Below are positions 1 to 8,616 of a DNA stretch of 64,000 bases, one piece after another (positions within the stretch are counted from its first letter, which is position 1; each line of letters starts with the position of its first letter). Under the pieces are notes generated by a model that saw only the letters and a program-made list of their open reading frames with translations, was not told where the DNA came from and ran no database searches. Made by a program: the position numbers and the translations under genes. Origin of the DNA: JADLDB01 sp040755835 (GTDB taxonomy: Bacteria > Myxococcota > Myxococcia > Myxococcales > Myxococcaceae); NCBI GenBank assembly GCA_040755835.1, contig JBFMAB010000044.1, positions 1 through 64,000 of the forward strand, given 5' to 3'.

Positions 1-273
1 TGGCCCGCGCGTGTTGCCCGGGCGTCGTGGCCCGTGCGTGGCGTCCCGCGCGGGCGGAGCGTGCTTGCGCCAGCGGGTCGCGCCGCCTCGGACGGTCCCG
101 CCGGCAGCGTTCGTTCGGCACTCGGCGTGCGTCGCCACCAGCGCGTCATGCGCCGTCTCCGGCGGCGACGCGGGACCGGCCGCTCTCGTCGCGCGGGCGA
201 ACCGGACGACGTGGCCGCCGTGGCGTCCGATCACCTGCTCGGCGACCCGTGGGCTCGCGCCGCAGCGCTCCGC
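1..273. other. Window edge without a supported gene
   Basis: Several overlapping frames are open here, but they are all Arg/Ala-rich translations of GC-rich DNA. None shows a ribosome site, a signal peptide or a recognisable motif. The stretch lies downstream of the lipoprotein stop at 274-276 and may hold its terminator, although no convincing hairpin with a T tract was seen. Confidence 0.5.
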
Positions 274-2910
274 TCACTGGTAGCAGCGGTCCGCGGAGTT
301 CGTCGTCATGTGCGGGCTGAACTTCACCGTGTCCGGGAAGATGCAGCGGCCCGCGGCCGACGTGATGTGGATGCGCAGCGCGCCCGCGGCGCCGCCACCG
401 CCGCCTCCGCCGGCTTCCCAGAAGTTCTGGTTGCCGTCGTCGTAGGTGCTGCCCGGCCAACCCGCGCCAGGGGCGCTGTAGCGCGCGCCGCCGTTGCCAC
501 CATTGCCGCCGTTGCCGCTGAGGCTGCTGCCGCCCGGTGCCCCGAGCATGCCGTAGCTGCGCTCGGGATCGCTGCCGTTCGCGCCCGAGCCCACCCAGCC
601 TGAGCCCTCACCGCCGCCTCCGCCGTTCGCGAACAGCCGCGATGCGTCTGCGAAGACGTACGGAGCCTCGAGGATGATGGTGCCGCCCGAGCCGCCGCCG
701 CCGCCGCCCTGCGTGTTGTACGTGCCCGGCGCGCGCACACCGCCGCGCCCGCCCGAGCCGTTCGCGACGATCATGCCTGTCGAGCCGACGCCCAGGCCAT
801 AGCCCGCGGTGAGCTGAATCACGCCCCCGCCCGCGCCGCCGAGGCCGCCGTTGTTACCGCCCCGGCCGCCGGGACACCCGCCCTTCAGCTCTTCCGGACC
901 GCGCGAAAGTTGCGTGCCCGCCGCGCCACCGCCGCCGAGGAACGTAGAGCCGCCGCCGCCCTGGCCGCCCGCGCTGTGCGACCCGCCCGCGCCGCCGCCG
1001 CCGGACGCGGAGTTCGTGCCCAGGCCGCCCGCGCCCCCCGCCGCCGTGCCGCAGCCGCGGTGCCCGCCGGGGCCGGGCGTCTGGCCCACCGCCGACACGT
1101 CGATGATGCCGTGGATCTCGATCGTCTCGCTCGCCGCGATGATGAGCGGGTTGCTGCCGGTGACGATGAGCGAGGCGCCGGTCTCGAGCTTGAAGTTCTT
1201 CGCGCCCAGCACCACCGCGGGCCCGGTGCTGGTCGTGATGATGGTGGCCGTGGGGTTGAGCGCGCCCCAACTGCCGCCGGACATCGTCGCGGTATCGGTG
1301 TTGATGGTGATGGTGCCGGGCGGCATCTCCACGTTGCCCGGCGTGATGCTGATGGTCGACGGGTCGAAGTTCGACGGCGTGAAGGTGAACTCACCGTTCG
1401 CTGGCAGCGTGCCGCACGTCGCGTCCGGCAGGCAGGCCATGCCGTTCGAGCCATTGCACGGTGCGCCCGCCATCACCGCATAGTTGCACTGGCCGTTGCC
1501 GATGCACTGGCCGGTCTGCGCGTAGCACTGGCCGAGCGACGAGCCGTTGTTGCAGGTCCAGCTCAGCTGCGGCGTGCACGCGCCTGCGACGCAGCGCTCA
1601 CCCACCGTGCACGCGTTGTTGTCCTGGCAGCTCTGGCCGCCGCAGGAGGCCTCCTCGCAGTCGCGGTAGCCGTTGTTGTCGTTGTCGATGCCGTCGGCAC
1701 AGGCGATCTCCGAGCACTGCGATGGCAGGCACGGACCGCCCGCGACGCCGCCATCCGGCAGCGTGACGAGGCCGCCGTCGGGGCCCGCGATGCCGATGAC
1801 GCCGCCGTCCGGTCCGAGCACCACGCCGCCACCGCTCCCGCCGGTGCCGGTGCCGCCACCAGTGCCCGTGCCGCCGCCCGTGCCGCCGCCCGTGCCGGTA
1901 CCGCCGCCCGTGCCGGTGCCGCCGCCCGTGCCGGTGCCGCCGCCCGTGCCGGTGCCGCCGCCGGTGCCCGCGCCACCGCCCGTTCCGCCCGTACCCGTCG
2001 GGTAGCAGAGCCCCTGCGCGCACCGGTACCCCGTCGGGCAGTTGGCAGTCGCGCAGGCGGTGTCGACGCAGGTGCCGGACGGGCCGCACGCCTGGCCCGC
2101 GGGGCAGGTGACCGCGCCACACGTCGTCGGCACGCACACGCCCTGCGAGCACGCCTCACCCATGCCGCACGTGATGCCGACGCAGCGGGCCTCGACGCAC
2201 TGGTTGTTGATGCAGACCTGGACCGGGGTGCAGTTGCTGCCGCAGGCCTGGTTGCCGGGCCCGGTGCCGGTACCGCCGCCGGTGCCCGTGCCGCCGCCGG
2301 CGCCCGTGCCACCGCCGGTGCCCGTGCCACCGCCGGTGCCCGTGCCGCCGCCGGTGCCCGTGCCGCCCCCGGTGCCCGTGCCACCGCCCGTGCCGGGAGC
2401 CGGTCCGGTGCCGGAGCCGCCGCCGTAGCCGCCGCGCGGGTAGCAGTTGCCGTCGGCCGCGCAGCGCTGGTCATCGGGGCACGTCACGCCGAGGCAGTTG
2501 CGCGACACGCAGTACTCGTCGACGCAGACCTCGCGGCCGGTGCAGCTCACCTGAGCGCACTGGGCGAGGAAGCAGCCGCCCCGGATGCAGACGTTCCCGC
2601 CCGGGCACGTCTTGCCGACGCAGGCGAGGTCGACGCAGCGGCTCGACGAGCAGACCTGCCCTTCGGCGCACGCGCGGTTGGGACAGTGGGGCGCATAGCA
2701 GCGGCCGCCGATGCAGCTGTCGCCGGTGGCGCACGGCGTGTCCGGGCACACCGGCTGCGCGACGCAGCGCTTCTCGGGGCCGCACACCTGGCCGCTGCCA
2801 CAGTCGCTGTCGACGCTGCATGCGGCCGCGGGGTTCGACGTGCCGCACGCACAGCCGCTGAACACCGCTCCCGCCACGACGAGGAACACCACCAGCCGGA
2901 AGGTAGGCAT
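274..2910 (-). CDS. Large Cys-rich and Gly-rich secreted lipoprotein
   Basis: This 878-residue protein starts with a lipoprotein signal peptide (FSGC, lipidated Cys at about residue 20), so it should be anchored on the outside of the cell. Two Cys-rich blocks (roughly 25-170 and 220-305) repeat short C-x5-C units such as CGSGQVCGPEKRC. Each block is followed by a Gly/Thr tract of GTGGGT units. A segment reading DGIDNDNNGYRDCEEASC, a pattern common in myxobacterial surface proteins, lies near residue 410. The C-terminal half is a Gly-rich beta-type region. No enzyme domain is visible. The family is typical of myxobacterial surface proteins of unknown role; an adhesin or envelope matrix protein is only a guess. 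The gene lies 36 bp upstream of nothing on its own strand: the YdcF gene ends at 2946, with 35 bp between them. Confidence 0.85.
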   Translation of the reverse strand: MPTFRLVVFLVVAGAVFSGCACGTSNPAAACSVDSDCGSGQVCGPEKRCVAQPVCPDTPCATGDSCIGGRCYAPHCPNRACAEGQVCSSSRCVDLACVGKTCPGGNVCIRGGCFLAQCAQVSCTGREVCVDEYCVSRNCLGVTCPDDQRCAADGNCYPRGGYGGGSGTGPAPGTGGGTGTGGGTGTGGGTGTGGGTGTGGGTGAGGGTGTGGGTGTGPGNQACGSNCTPVQVCINNQCVEARCVGITCGMGEACSQGVCVPTTCGAVTCPAGQACGPSGTCVDTACATANCPTGYRCAQGLCYPTGTGGTGGGAGTGGGTGTGGGTGTGGGTGTGGGTGTGGGTGGGTGTGGGTGTGGSGGGVVLGPDGGVIGIAGPDGGLVTLPDGGVAGGPCLPSQCSEIACADGIDNDNNGYRDCEEASCGGQSCQDNNACTVGERCVAGACTPQLSWTCNNGSSLGQCYAQTGQCIGNGQCNYAVMAGAPCNGSNGMACLPDATCGTLPANGEFTFTPSNFDPSTISITPGNVEMPPGTITINTDTATMSGGSWGALNPTATIITTSTGPAVVLGAKNFKLETGASLIVTGSNPLIIAASETIEIHGIIDVSAVGQTPGPGGHRGCGTAAGGAGGLGTNSASGGGGAGGSHSAGGQGGGGSTFLGGGGAAGTQLSRGPEELKGGCPGGRGGNNGGLGGAGGGVIQLTAGYGLGVGSTGMIVANGSGGRGGVRAPGTYNTQGGGGGGSGGTIILEAPYVFADASRLFANGGGGGEGSGWVGSGANGSDPERSYGMLGAPGGSSLSGNGGNGGNGGARYSAPGAGWPGSTYDDGNQNFWEAGGGGGGGAAGALRIHITSAAGRCIFPDTVKFSPHMTTNSADRCYQ
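1838..1990 (-). repeat. In-frame Gly/Thr codon repeat, tract 2
   Basis: Repeats of an 18-bp unit (GGCGGTGGCACGGGCACG and variants on the minus strand) encode GGGTGT inside the lipoprotein gene. The period is a multiple of three, so copy number can change without breaking the frame. Confidence 0.85.
2259..2400 (-). repeat. In-frame Gly/Thr codon repeat, tract 1
   Basis: This is the upstream copy of the GGGTGT-coding tract in the same lipoprotein, separating its two Cys-rich blocks. It is probably a flexible spacer and a likely site of length variation between strains. Confidence 0.85.
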
Positions 2911-2945
2911 GTGCGGAGTATAGGGAATTCATCCCCGCGCGGGCG

Positions 2946-3542
2946 TCAGCGCGTCCACCTGACCGACGCCGCGCCGACCAGCCACGGGCGCCGCGCCAGC
3001 GCCAGCGCTTCCCTGGCGGTGACCGCCGCGCGCTGCGGGCCCGTCAGCGCGCGCCGCGAGGGCACCGGAAACACACGCAGCCCGTGTGTGTTGAAGTGCG
3101 CGGTGGCCCGCATGAGGTGGAAGTCACAGGTGACGAGGATCACCTCCCGCTCCTCGCGCGCCGCGAGCATCGCCGCCGCCTCGCGCGCGTTCTCGAACGT
3201 GGAGCGGCTCTTCGACTCGAGGAGGCAGCGCTCCGCCGGGACGCCTGCGGCGAGGGCCAGCGCGCAGGCGACCTCCGCCTCGGCGGGGCGCGTGTCGGGC
3301 GTGCCCCCGCAGAACAAGAGCGTGGAGGCGTGACCGCGTCGCAGCAGATTCACGGCCACCTCCACCCGGCCGCGCAGCGCGTCGCTCGGCGTTCCGTCCT
3401 CGAAGACGAGGGCGCCGAGCACCACCGCGGTGCGCGGCTCCGCCGGCAGCATCGGCGCGCGCTGGCCGAAGGCGTGCACGCGCAAGGCGAGGGCGACGGC
3501 GGCGGCTCCAGCGGAGAGCGGGACGAGCGGCCACGGCGTCAT
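2946..3542 (-). CDS. YdcF/SanA-family (DUF218) membrane protein
   Basis: The 198-residue product has one N-terminal membrane helix (about 4-24) followed by a DUF218 domain. The visible family signatures are AVVLGALVFEDG near the start, LLFCGGTPD, ESKSRSTFENA and VTCDFHLMRA. DUF218 proteins (SanA, ElyC, YdcF) act at the envelope, and several affect peptidoglycan or lipid-carrier metabolism; the exact reaction here is unknown. I chose the ATG at 3540-3542 because the helix follows it directly. However, the same frame stays open upstream through two 39-codon Pro-rich repeats that also carry ATG codons, so longer forms of the protein are possible. Confidence 0.8.
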   Translation of the reverse strand: MTPWPLVPLSAGAAAVALALRVHAFGQRAPMLPAEPRTAVVLGALVFEDGTPSDALRGRVEVAVNLLRRGHASTLLFCGGTPDTRPAEAEVACALALAAGVPAERCLLESKSRSTFENAREAAAMLAAREEREVILVTCDFHLMRATAHFNTHGLRVFPVPSRRALTGPQRAAVTAREALALARRPWLVGAASVRWTR

Positions 3543-3848
3543 CGCGCGGCGCGCCTCGTCGCCTGCGGGAGAACTCTGAGCACGCGGCTGCTGGAGCACG
3601 CGCGGGACAGGCGACGGCGGCGGCTCCGGCGGAGAGGGGGATGAGCGGCCACGCGCCATCGTGCGGGGCGCATCGTCATCTGCGGGAGAGCTCTGAGCAC
3701 GCGGCTGCTGGAGCACGCGCGGGACAGGCGACAGCGGCGGCTCCGGCGGAGAGGGGGATGAGCGGCCACGCGCCATCGCGCGGGGCGCATCGTCATCTGC
3801 GGGAGAGCTCGGCACACGCGGATGCTGTAGCACGTGCGGGACAGGCGG
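3461..3848 (-). repeat. 117-bp tandem duplication of the ydcF-type gene start
   Basis: About 3.3 units with a 117-bp period run through 3461-3577, 3578-3694, 3695-3811 and a partial unit to about 3848. The first unit covers the 5' end of the DUF218 gene, so the others are diverged copies of that gene start. 117 bp equals 39 codons, and the minus-strand frame is open across all copies, each carrying an in-frame ATG (peptide MARGRSSPSPPEPP in the upstream copies). Confidence 0.85.
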
Positions 3849-4394
3849 CGGGCGGCGGTGCACCCGCCTCGACGTGGACGTCGTGCCGAGGCCCAGGCGC
3901 TGGCGTCGTGGGCGGCGGGCGGCGGTGCACCCGCCTCGACGTGGACGTCGCGCCGAGGCCCACGTGCTGGCGTCGTGGGCGGCGGGCGGCGGTGCACCCG
4001 CCTCGACGTGGACGTCGCGCCGAGGCCCACGCGCTGGCGTCGTGGGCGGCGGGCGGCGGTGCACCAGCCTCGACGTGGACGGCGCGCCGAGGCCGCCGCG
4101 CCGGCGTCGTGGGCGGCGGGCGGCGGTGCACCTGCCTCGACGTGGACGTCGCGCCGAGGCCCACGCGCTGGCGTCGTGGGCGGCGGGCGGCGGTGCACCC
4201 GCCTCGACGTGGACGTCGTGCCGAGGCCCAGGCGCTGGCGTCGTGGGCGGCGGGCGGCGGTGCACCCGCCTCGACGTGGACGTCGCGCCGAGGCCGCCGC
4301 GCCGGCGTCGTGGGCGGCGCGCCGTGGTACACCCGCATCGACGTGGACGTTCGGTCGCCCAGGCCCACGCGCCGGCGTCGTGGCCGGCGCTCGC
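3845..4394. repeat. 67-bp minisatellite, eight units
   Basis: The hexamer GTGCAC recurs at 3858, 3925, 3992, 4059, 4126, 4193 and 4260, with a mutated copy at 4327: an exact 67-bp period. Each unit carries the interrupted palindrome CGACGTGGACGTCG (6-bp arms, 2-bp centre) and the variable segment GAGGCCCACGCGCTGG. 67 is not a multiple of three, so the frame rotates at each unit, which argues against a protein-coding role. The array fills most of the otherwise gene-free stretch 3543-4548. From 4395 to 4548 nothing recognisable was found. Confidence 0.95.
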
Positions 4395-4548
4395 GTTGGC
4401 GTGGAGTCTGTGGCGCGCAGACTCTCGGTCGTCGGCCGCGCGCGGCGGGCGCGCTGCCGCCGAGCGCCTCGGACTTCCCCCGGTGCGGCGATGCCCGGTG
4501 ACCGGGGCCGAGCGTCTCGGGACTCGCGCCATCGTGCCGCTTGCGTCC

Positions 4549-5403
4549 TCACTTCTTCGGCGGAGCGCCCGGCGTGAGTTGCACCGTCCGCGTGCCGTCG
4601 AGCAGTTCGAGGTACACGCGACCCGCCGCCCCGTCCGGCAGCGCGAGGTACTGGCGCGTCTCGAGCGCGGTGTCGCCCGGCAGCACGGACGGGTCGACAT
4701 CGCGCCCCTGCACGCGGACCCACGCGTGGGGCCACGCGCGCCCGCCCTCCACGACGAGGCCCAGCACCAGCGTCGCGCCTGGCGTCTGCGTCACCGCCTG
4801 CCGCGCCGCGACCAGGCACCGCGCCCGTCCCACCGTGGCCTCGTCGGCCCCGCCCTCCGGCGGCGTCGACAGCCGGCGCACGCCTGGAAGGTTCGGCACG
4901 AGCTGCGCGACACCCGCCTCGCCCTCCACCGGAAAGCCACGGGTAAACGGGTTGGCGTCGGGCGGCGGCGCCGTCGCGGGCGTGCGCGTCGCGTCCCACC
5001 GCGCGGCGCCCAGCGTCAGCGAGGCCAGCGCTCCGCGCGCGTCGTAGGTCGCCGAGAAGGCCTTCCCCGCCAGCGTGCCCGTCACCGCGCGGCCGCGCAC
5101 CGAGTCGATGCACAAGCGCTCGGGCGCGCGCCGTACCTCCTCCAGCACTTCGGTGCAGCCCTTCGCGGGAAGCCGCGCGAGCGCCAGCACCTCGGGCACG
5201 AGGCCGTGCACCTGGCCCGCCTCGTCCAGCGTGAAGGCGAGCTGCCGCTCCGCCGGGCCTTCCTCGAGGAAGTGCGTCGACGCGTAGCGGTAGCTGCGCC
5301 CGTCCACCTCGACGCGCAGCTCGGCCATCGGCGCGCCGCCCACCGTCAACAGGTAGCGCTGCGGCGCGGCGGCGAGGCACAGCGCGAGGAGCGAGACGGT
5401 CAT
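4549..5403 (-). CDS. Secreted transglutaminase-like protein
   Basis: The product has 284 residues with an N-terminal signal peptide (MTVSLLALCLAAA). Its C-terminal third carries a Cys, His, Asp arrangement like the transglutaminase-like fold: C196 in GRARCLVAARQ, H226 in WPHAWVRV and D235 or D237 in GRDVDPS. The usual Cys context is weak, so activity is uncertain. It resembles in layout the clearer transglutaminase at 51936-53384, which also has a long N-terminal region. The ATG at 5401-5403 was chosen because the signal peptide follows it. The gene diverges from the chemoreceptor gene across 90 bp. Confidence 0.7.
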   Translation of the reverse strand: MTVSLLALCLAAAPQRYLLTVGGAPMAELRVEVDGRSYRYASTHFLEEGPAERQLAFTLDEAGQVHGLVPEVLALARLPAKGCTEVLEEVRRAPERLCIDSVRGRAVTGTLAGKAFSATYDARGALASLTLGAARWDATRTPATAPPPDANPFTRGFPVEGEAGVAQLVPNLPGVRRLSTPPEGGADEATVGRARCLVAARQAVTQTPGATLVLGLVVEGGRAWPHAWVRVQGRDVDPSVLPGDTALETRQYLALPDGAAGRVYLELLDGTRTVQLTPGAPPKK

Positions 5404-5493
5404 TACGCCGCGAGTGGACCGCAGGCGCGCGAGGACTTCCAGTGACGTTCGTTCCCCTCCCGCCGGGCTTGGCTGTAGGGTTCGACACCGCGC

Positions 5494-8400
5494 ATGGAGA
5501 ACCGCTGGTACCTGTTTCTGTTCGGTCCCGCCGGCGGCCTCGTCGCCGGGCTTCTGGCCGGACTGGTGATGCTGGCCGTGTCGGGCCACCCGTCGACGTT
5601 CGGCGCGTGGGCCGCGCTGGTGGCGACCTCCATGGTGTCCTTCTCGGTGCTGGGCTGGTTCATCTGGTACCAGCGCAGCGAGCGCCGCGCCGATCGCCGC
5701 CGCGCCATCATCGAGCGCTTCGCGCAGGGGGACCTCTCGGTGCTGCCGACCGCGCAGGAGGACGGCGACGGCGAGTTCCAACGCCTCGCGCTCTCGCTGC
5801 GGCGCGCGTTGTGGCAGGTGCAGCGCGTCACCACCTCGCTCCACCGAACCGCCCGCGAGGTCGAGGATCAGGCCCGCTCGCTGCTCGACGCCGCCCGCCG
5901 CCAGGGCGCCGCCGCCGAGCGCAGCCAGAAGGCCGTGTCGGGCATGGGCGAGAGCCTCGAGGGCAGCGCGCGCCGCGTGGCGCAGCTCGAGAGCTTCGCG
6001 CGTGAGACGACCAGCGCGCTGGCGGAGATGACCGAGTCCATCGAGCACGTCGCGCAGACGCTCACCACGCTCAACGCCAGCGCGCAGAAGACGAGCGAGC
6101 GCGCCGAGGCGATGAGCCGGCGCGCCGCGTTCGTGTCCGAGGCTGGCGACACCGTCGGCAAGCTGGCGGCGCAGGCGCGCGAGAGGGTGGCCGCCGCCGA
6201 GAGCGTCATCGACGCCGTGCGCCGGCGCACCGACGAAACGGGCGAGTTGGCGCGCGAGGTGACGTCCACCGCCGAGCAGGGCGCGGCGCTCGTGCAGGAC
6301 GCGCTGAAGGGGCTGCACCGGATCGACGACACCGTGCGCCGCGCGATGAAGTTCGTCGACGCGCTCGGCGTGTCCGGCATGGAGATCGGCCGCGTCGTGG
6401 ACGTCATTCAGGAGATCGCCGACCAGACCAACCTGCTGGCGCTCAACGCCACCATCATCGCGTCGCAGGCGGGCGAGAGCGGCAAGCCGTTCGCGGTGGT
6501 GGCCAGCGAGGTGCGCAGCCTCGCCGAGAAGACGGGCCGCTCGACGCGGGAGATCGCCCAGAAGGTGAAGATGGTCCGTGACGGCGTCGACCGCGCCGTG
6601 GAGTTGGTGACCCGCGGCCGCGACGAGGCCGAGGTGGGCGTGCAGCTCGGCGAGAGGGCGGCGGCGGCGCTCCGCGGAATTCAGGCGACGGCGCTGCGCG
6701 CGCTGGCCGCCGTCGAGGCGACGCAGGCCGAGGCGGGGCGCCTCGAGCGCGAAGGCCAGGCGCTGGTCGAGGTGTCGCAGCAGGTGTCCGAGCGCGTCGG
6801 CGAGATGATGCGCCAGGCGGTGGACCAGGCCAGCCAGGGCCGGGAGCTGTACAAGGCGACGGCCGACATGGCGCGCATCGCGAAGGACGCTTCGGGCCGC
6901 GCGCAGGGCCAGGTGGGCGTGGGCCGCGACCTGTCCGACTCGGTGCTGAGGCTGACGGCGGCCATCGACGAGATCCGCAGCAGCCAGGCGGTGCTGAAGG
7001 ACGGCGACCAGGCCATCGCCGAGGAGGTGGCCGAGGTGCGGGAGGACGCGCAGCGGGTGGTGCGCATCTCCGACAGCCTCACGCGCACCGTCGAGCAGCT
7101 GGCGCACGAGGCGAACACGCTGGAAGCCGAGGTGTTCCGCTTCAACCTGCCGCAGCCGCGCGCCGGCGGTACCCTGAAGGTCGGCCTGCACCGCGCCCTC
7201 ACCGTCGACCCGAGCGTGGGCCTCGACCCGCTCTTCACCATCGACCTGCAGATCTCCGAGGTGTCGAGCGCGCTCTACTCGACGCTGGTGCGCTACGAGG
7301 ACGGCATTCTCGTGCCGGATCTCGCGGAGTCGTGGGAAGCGGATCGCACCGCGAAGCGCTACCGCTTCACCCTGCGGCGCGGCGTCACGTTCCCCGACGG
7401 CGCCACGCTGACGGCCAGCCACGTGAAGGCCCACTTCGAGCGGCTGATGGACCCGAAGGTGGGCGCGCCCGACGCGGCACTCTTCAAGGACGTCACCGGC
7501 GCACAGGCGTACCTCGACGGGCGCGCGGGCGAGGTGGAAGGCATCGAGGTGCTCGATGAGCACACGCTGGAGATCCGCCTCGAGGAGGCGCGCGCCTTCT
7601 TCCTGCGGCTGCTCGCGCTGCCGTCGACGGGCATCACCCGCCGCGAAGGCGGCAAGCTGCTGGGGACCGGCCCGTACCGCTTCGTCGGCGCGGGCGCCGA
7701 CTCGGTGACGCTCGAGCGCAACCCGACCTTCTACAAGCCGGGCCTGCCGCTGCTCGCGCGCCTCGAGTACCGGTTGTACCCGTCGCGCAAGGCGGCGCTC
7801 GACGGCTTCAAGCGCGGCGACGTGCAGCTGGTCAGCTACCTCCACGCGGAGAACCTGCGCGACGCGGGGCTGACGCCGGCGGAGGCGCTCACCGTCAACA
7901 CGCCGTCGGTGTGGTTCTTGGGCTTCAACGCGCAGACGGCGCCCTTCGACGACGTGCGGGTGCGCCGGGCGATCCGCGCGGGCCTCGACGTGCGCGCGCT
8001 GGTGTCGGGCTTCCACCCCGGCGCGCGGGTGGCGCGCTCGCTGACGCCGCCGTCGCTGCTCGAGAGCGATCGCATCCACGAGCCGCGCACCGACGTCGTG
8101 CTGGCGCGCCGGCTGCTGGGCGAGGTCGGTCTGTCGTCGGTGCGGGTGACGCTGCACTACGCGCCGGACCGGGACACGCGCGAGGAGGACAAGGCGCTGT
8201 TCGCGCCGCTGGTGGACGCGGGGCTGGTGCACCTCGAGCACGTGGAGAACAAGGACTTCTGGGAGCGCGTCCGGGAAGGGCGCCTCGGCATCTTCCGCGG
8301 CAACTGGATCGCCGACGTCGCGGACCCCGACAACTTCCTCTACGTGCTGCTGAACTCGAAGGCGCAATCGTACTACGGGCTGTCGTACCGGAACGCCGAG

Positions 8401-8616
8401 TTCGATCGGCTCACCGACGAGGCGCGCGTCTCCATCGACCCGGGGCTGCGCGAGCAGCTGTACCGCAAGGCGGAGAACCTGGTGCGCGAGGACTGCGTCC
8501 TGGTGCCGCTGTACCACGAGCGCTTCCACGCGGCCGCCGCGCAGTCGGTGCAGGGCGTGCGGCTGCACCAGACGCCGCCGCAGGTGCGCTTCGAGGAGAT
8601 CTGGCTGGCGTCATGA
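5494..8616 (+). CDS. Chemoreceptor (MCP) fused to a peptide-type solute-binding domain
   Basis: This 1040-residue protein begins with two membrane helices (about 6-29 and 37-58) joined by a very short loop, then RRADRRR, which places the rest in the cytoplasm. Residues about 90-520 form the coiled-coil signalling domain of methyl-accepting chemotaxis proteins, with the conserved hairpin tip at about 307-353 (NLLALNATIIASQAG, FAVVASEVRSLAEKT). Residues about 557-1035 are a complete family 5 extracellular solute-binding domain (start GGTLKVGLHRALTVDPSVG). Such domains are normally periplasmic partners of peptide ABC transporters. Here the fusion order puts the domain in the cytoplasm, downstream of the signalling tip. 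The architecture is clear from the sequence; sensing an internal peptide or similar ligand is inference. No che genes are nearby. Its stop overlaps the stop of the convergent HNH gene by 6 bp. Confidence 0.9.
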   Translation: MENRWYLFLFGPAGGLVAGLLAGLVMLAVSGHPSTFGAWAALVATSMVSFSVLGWFIWYQRSERRADRRRAIIERFAQGDLSVLPTAQEDGDGEFQRLALSLRRALWQVQRVTTSLHRTAREVEDQARSLLDAARRQGAAAERSQKAVSGMGESLEGSARRVAQLESFARETTSALAEMTESIEHVAQTLTTLNASAQKTSERAEAMSRRAAFVSEAGDTVGKLAAQARERVAAAESVIDAVRRRTDETGELAREVTSTAEQGAALVQDALKGLHRIDDTVRRAMKFVDALGVSGMEIGRVVDVIQEIADQTNLLALNATIIASQAGESGKPFAVVASEVRSLAEKTGRSTREIAQKVKMVRDGVDRAVELVTRGRDEAEVGVQLGERAAAALRGIQATALRALAAVEATQAEAGRLEREGQALVEVSQQVSERVGEMMRQAVDQASQGRELYKATADMARIAKDASGRAQGQVGVGRDLSDSVLRLTAAIDEIRSSQAVLKDGDQAIAEEVAEVREDAQRVVRISDSLTRTVEQLAHEANTLEAEVFRFNLPQPRAGGTLKVGLHRALTVDPSVGLDPLFTIDLQISEVSSALYSTLVRYEDGILVPDLAESWEADRTAKRYRFTLRRGVTFPDGATLTASHVKAHFERLMDPKVGAPDAALFKDVTGAQAYLDGRAGEVEGIEVLDEHTLEIRLEEARAFFLRLLALPSTGITRREGGKLLGTGPYRFVGAGADSVTLERNPTFYKPGLPLLARLEYRLYPSRKAALDGFKRGDVQLVSYLHAENLRDAGLTPAEALTVNTPSVWFLGFNAQTAPFDDVRVRRAIRAGLDVRALVSGFHPGARVARSLTPPSLLESDRIHEPRTDVVLARRLLGEVGLSSVRVTLHYAPDRDTREEDKALFAPLVDAGLVHLEHVENKDFWERVREGRLGIFRGNWIADVADPDNFLYVLLNSKAQSYYGLSYRNAEFDRLTDEARVSIDPGLREQLYRKAENLVREDCVLVPLYHERFHAAAAQSVQGVRLHQTPPQVRFEEIWLAS

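Noticed and set aside
34..603. Plus-strand open frame at the window start
   Set aside because: It is antisense to the end of the Cys-rich lipoprotein and has no independent support.
3845..4394. CRISPR array
   Set aside because: The 67-bp units are contiguous and lack unique spacers, and no cas genes are near.
3793..4577. Protein-coding genes across the 67-bp repeats
   Set aside because: The period is not a multiple of three, so each frame encodes the same three peptides in rotation; there is no ribosome site or homology.
4549..8568. A 1339-codon minus-strand open frame
   Set aside because: Only its last 285 codons (4549-5403) form a real gene; the rest is antisense to the chemoreceptor and is His/Arg/Ala-rich noise from GC-rich codons.
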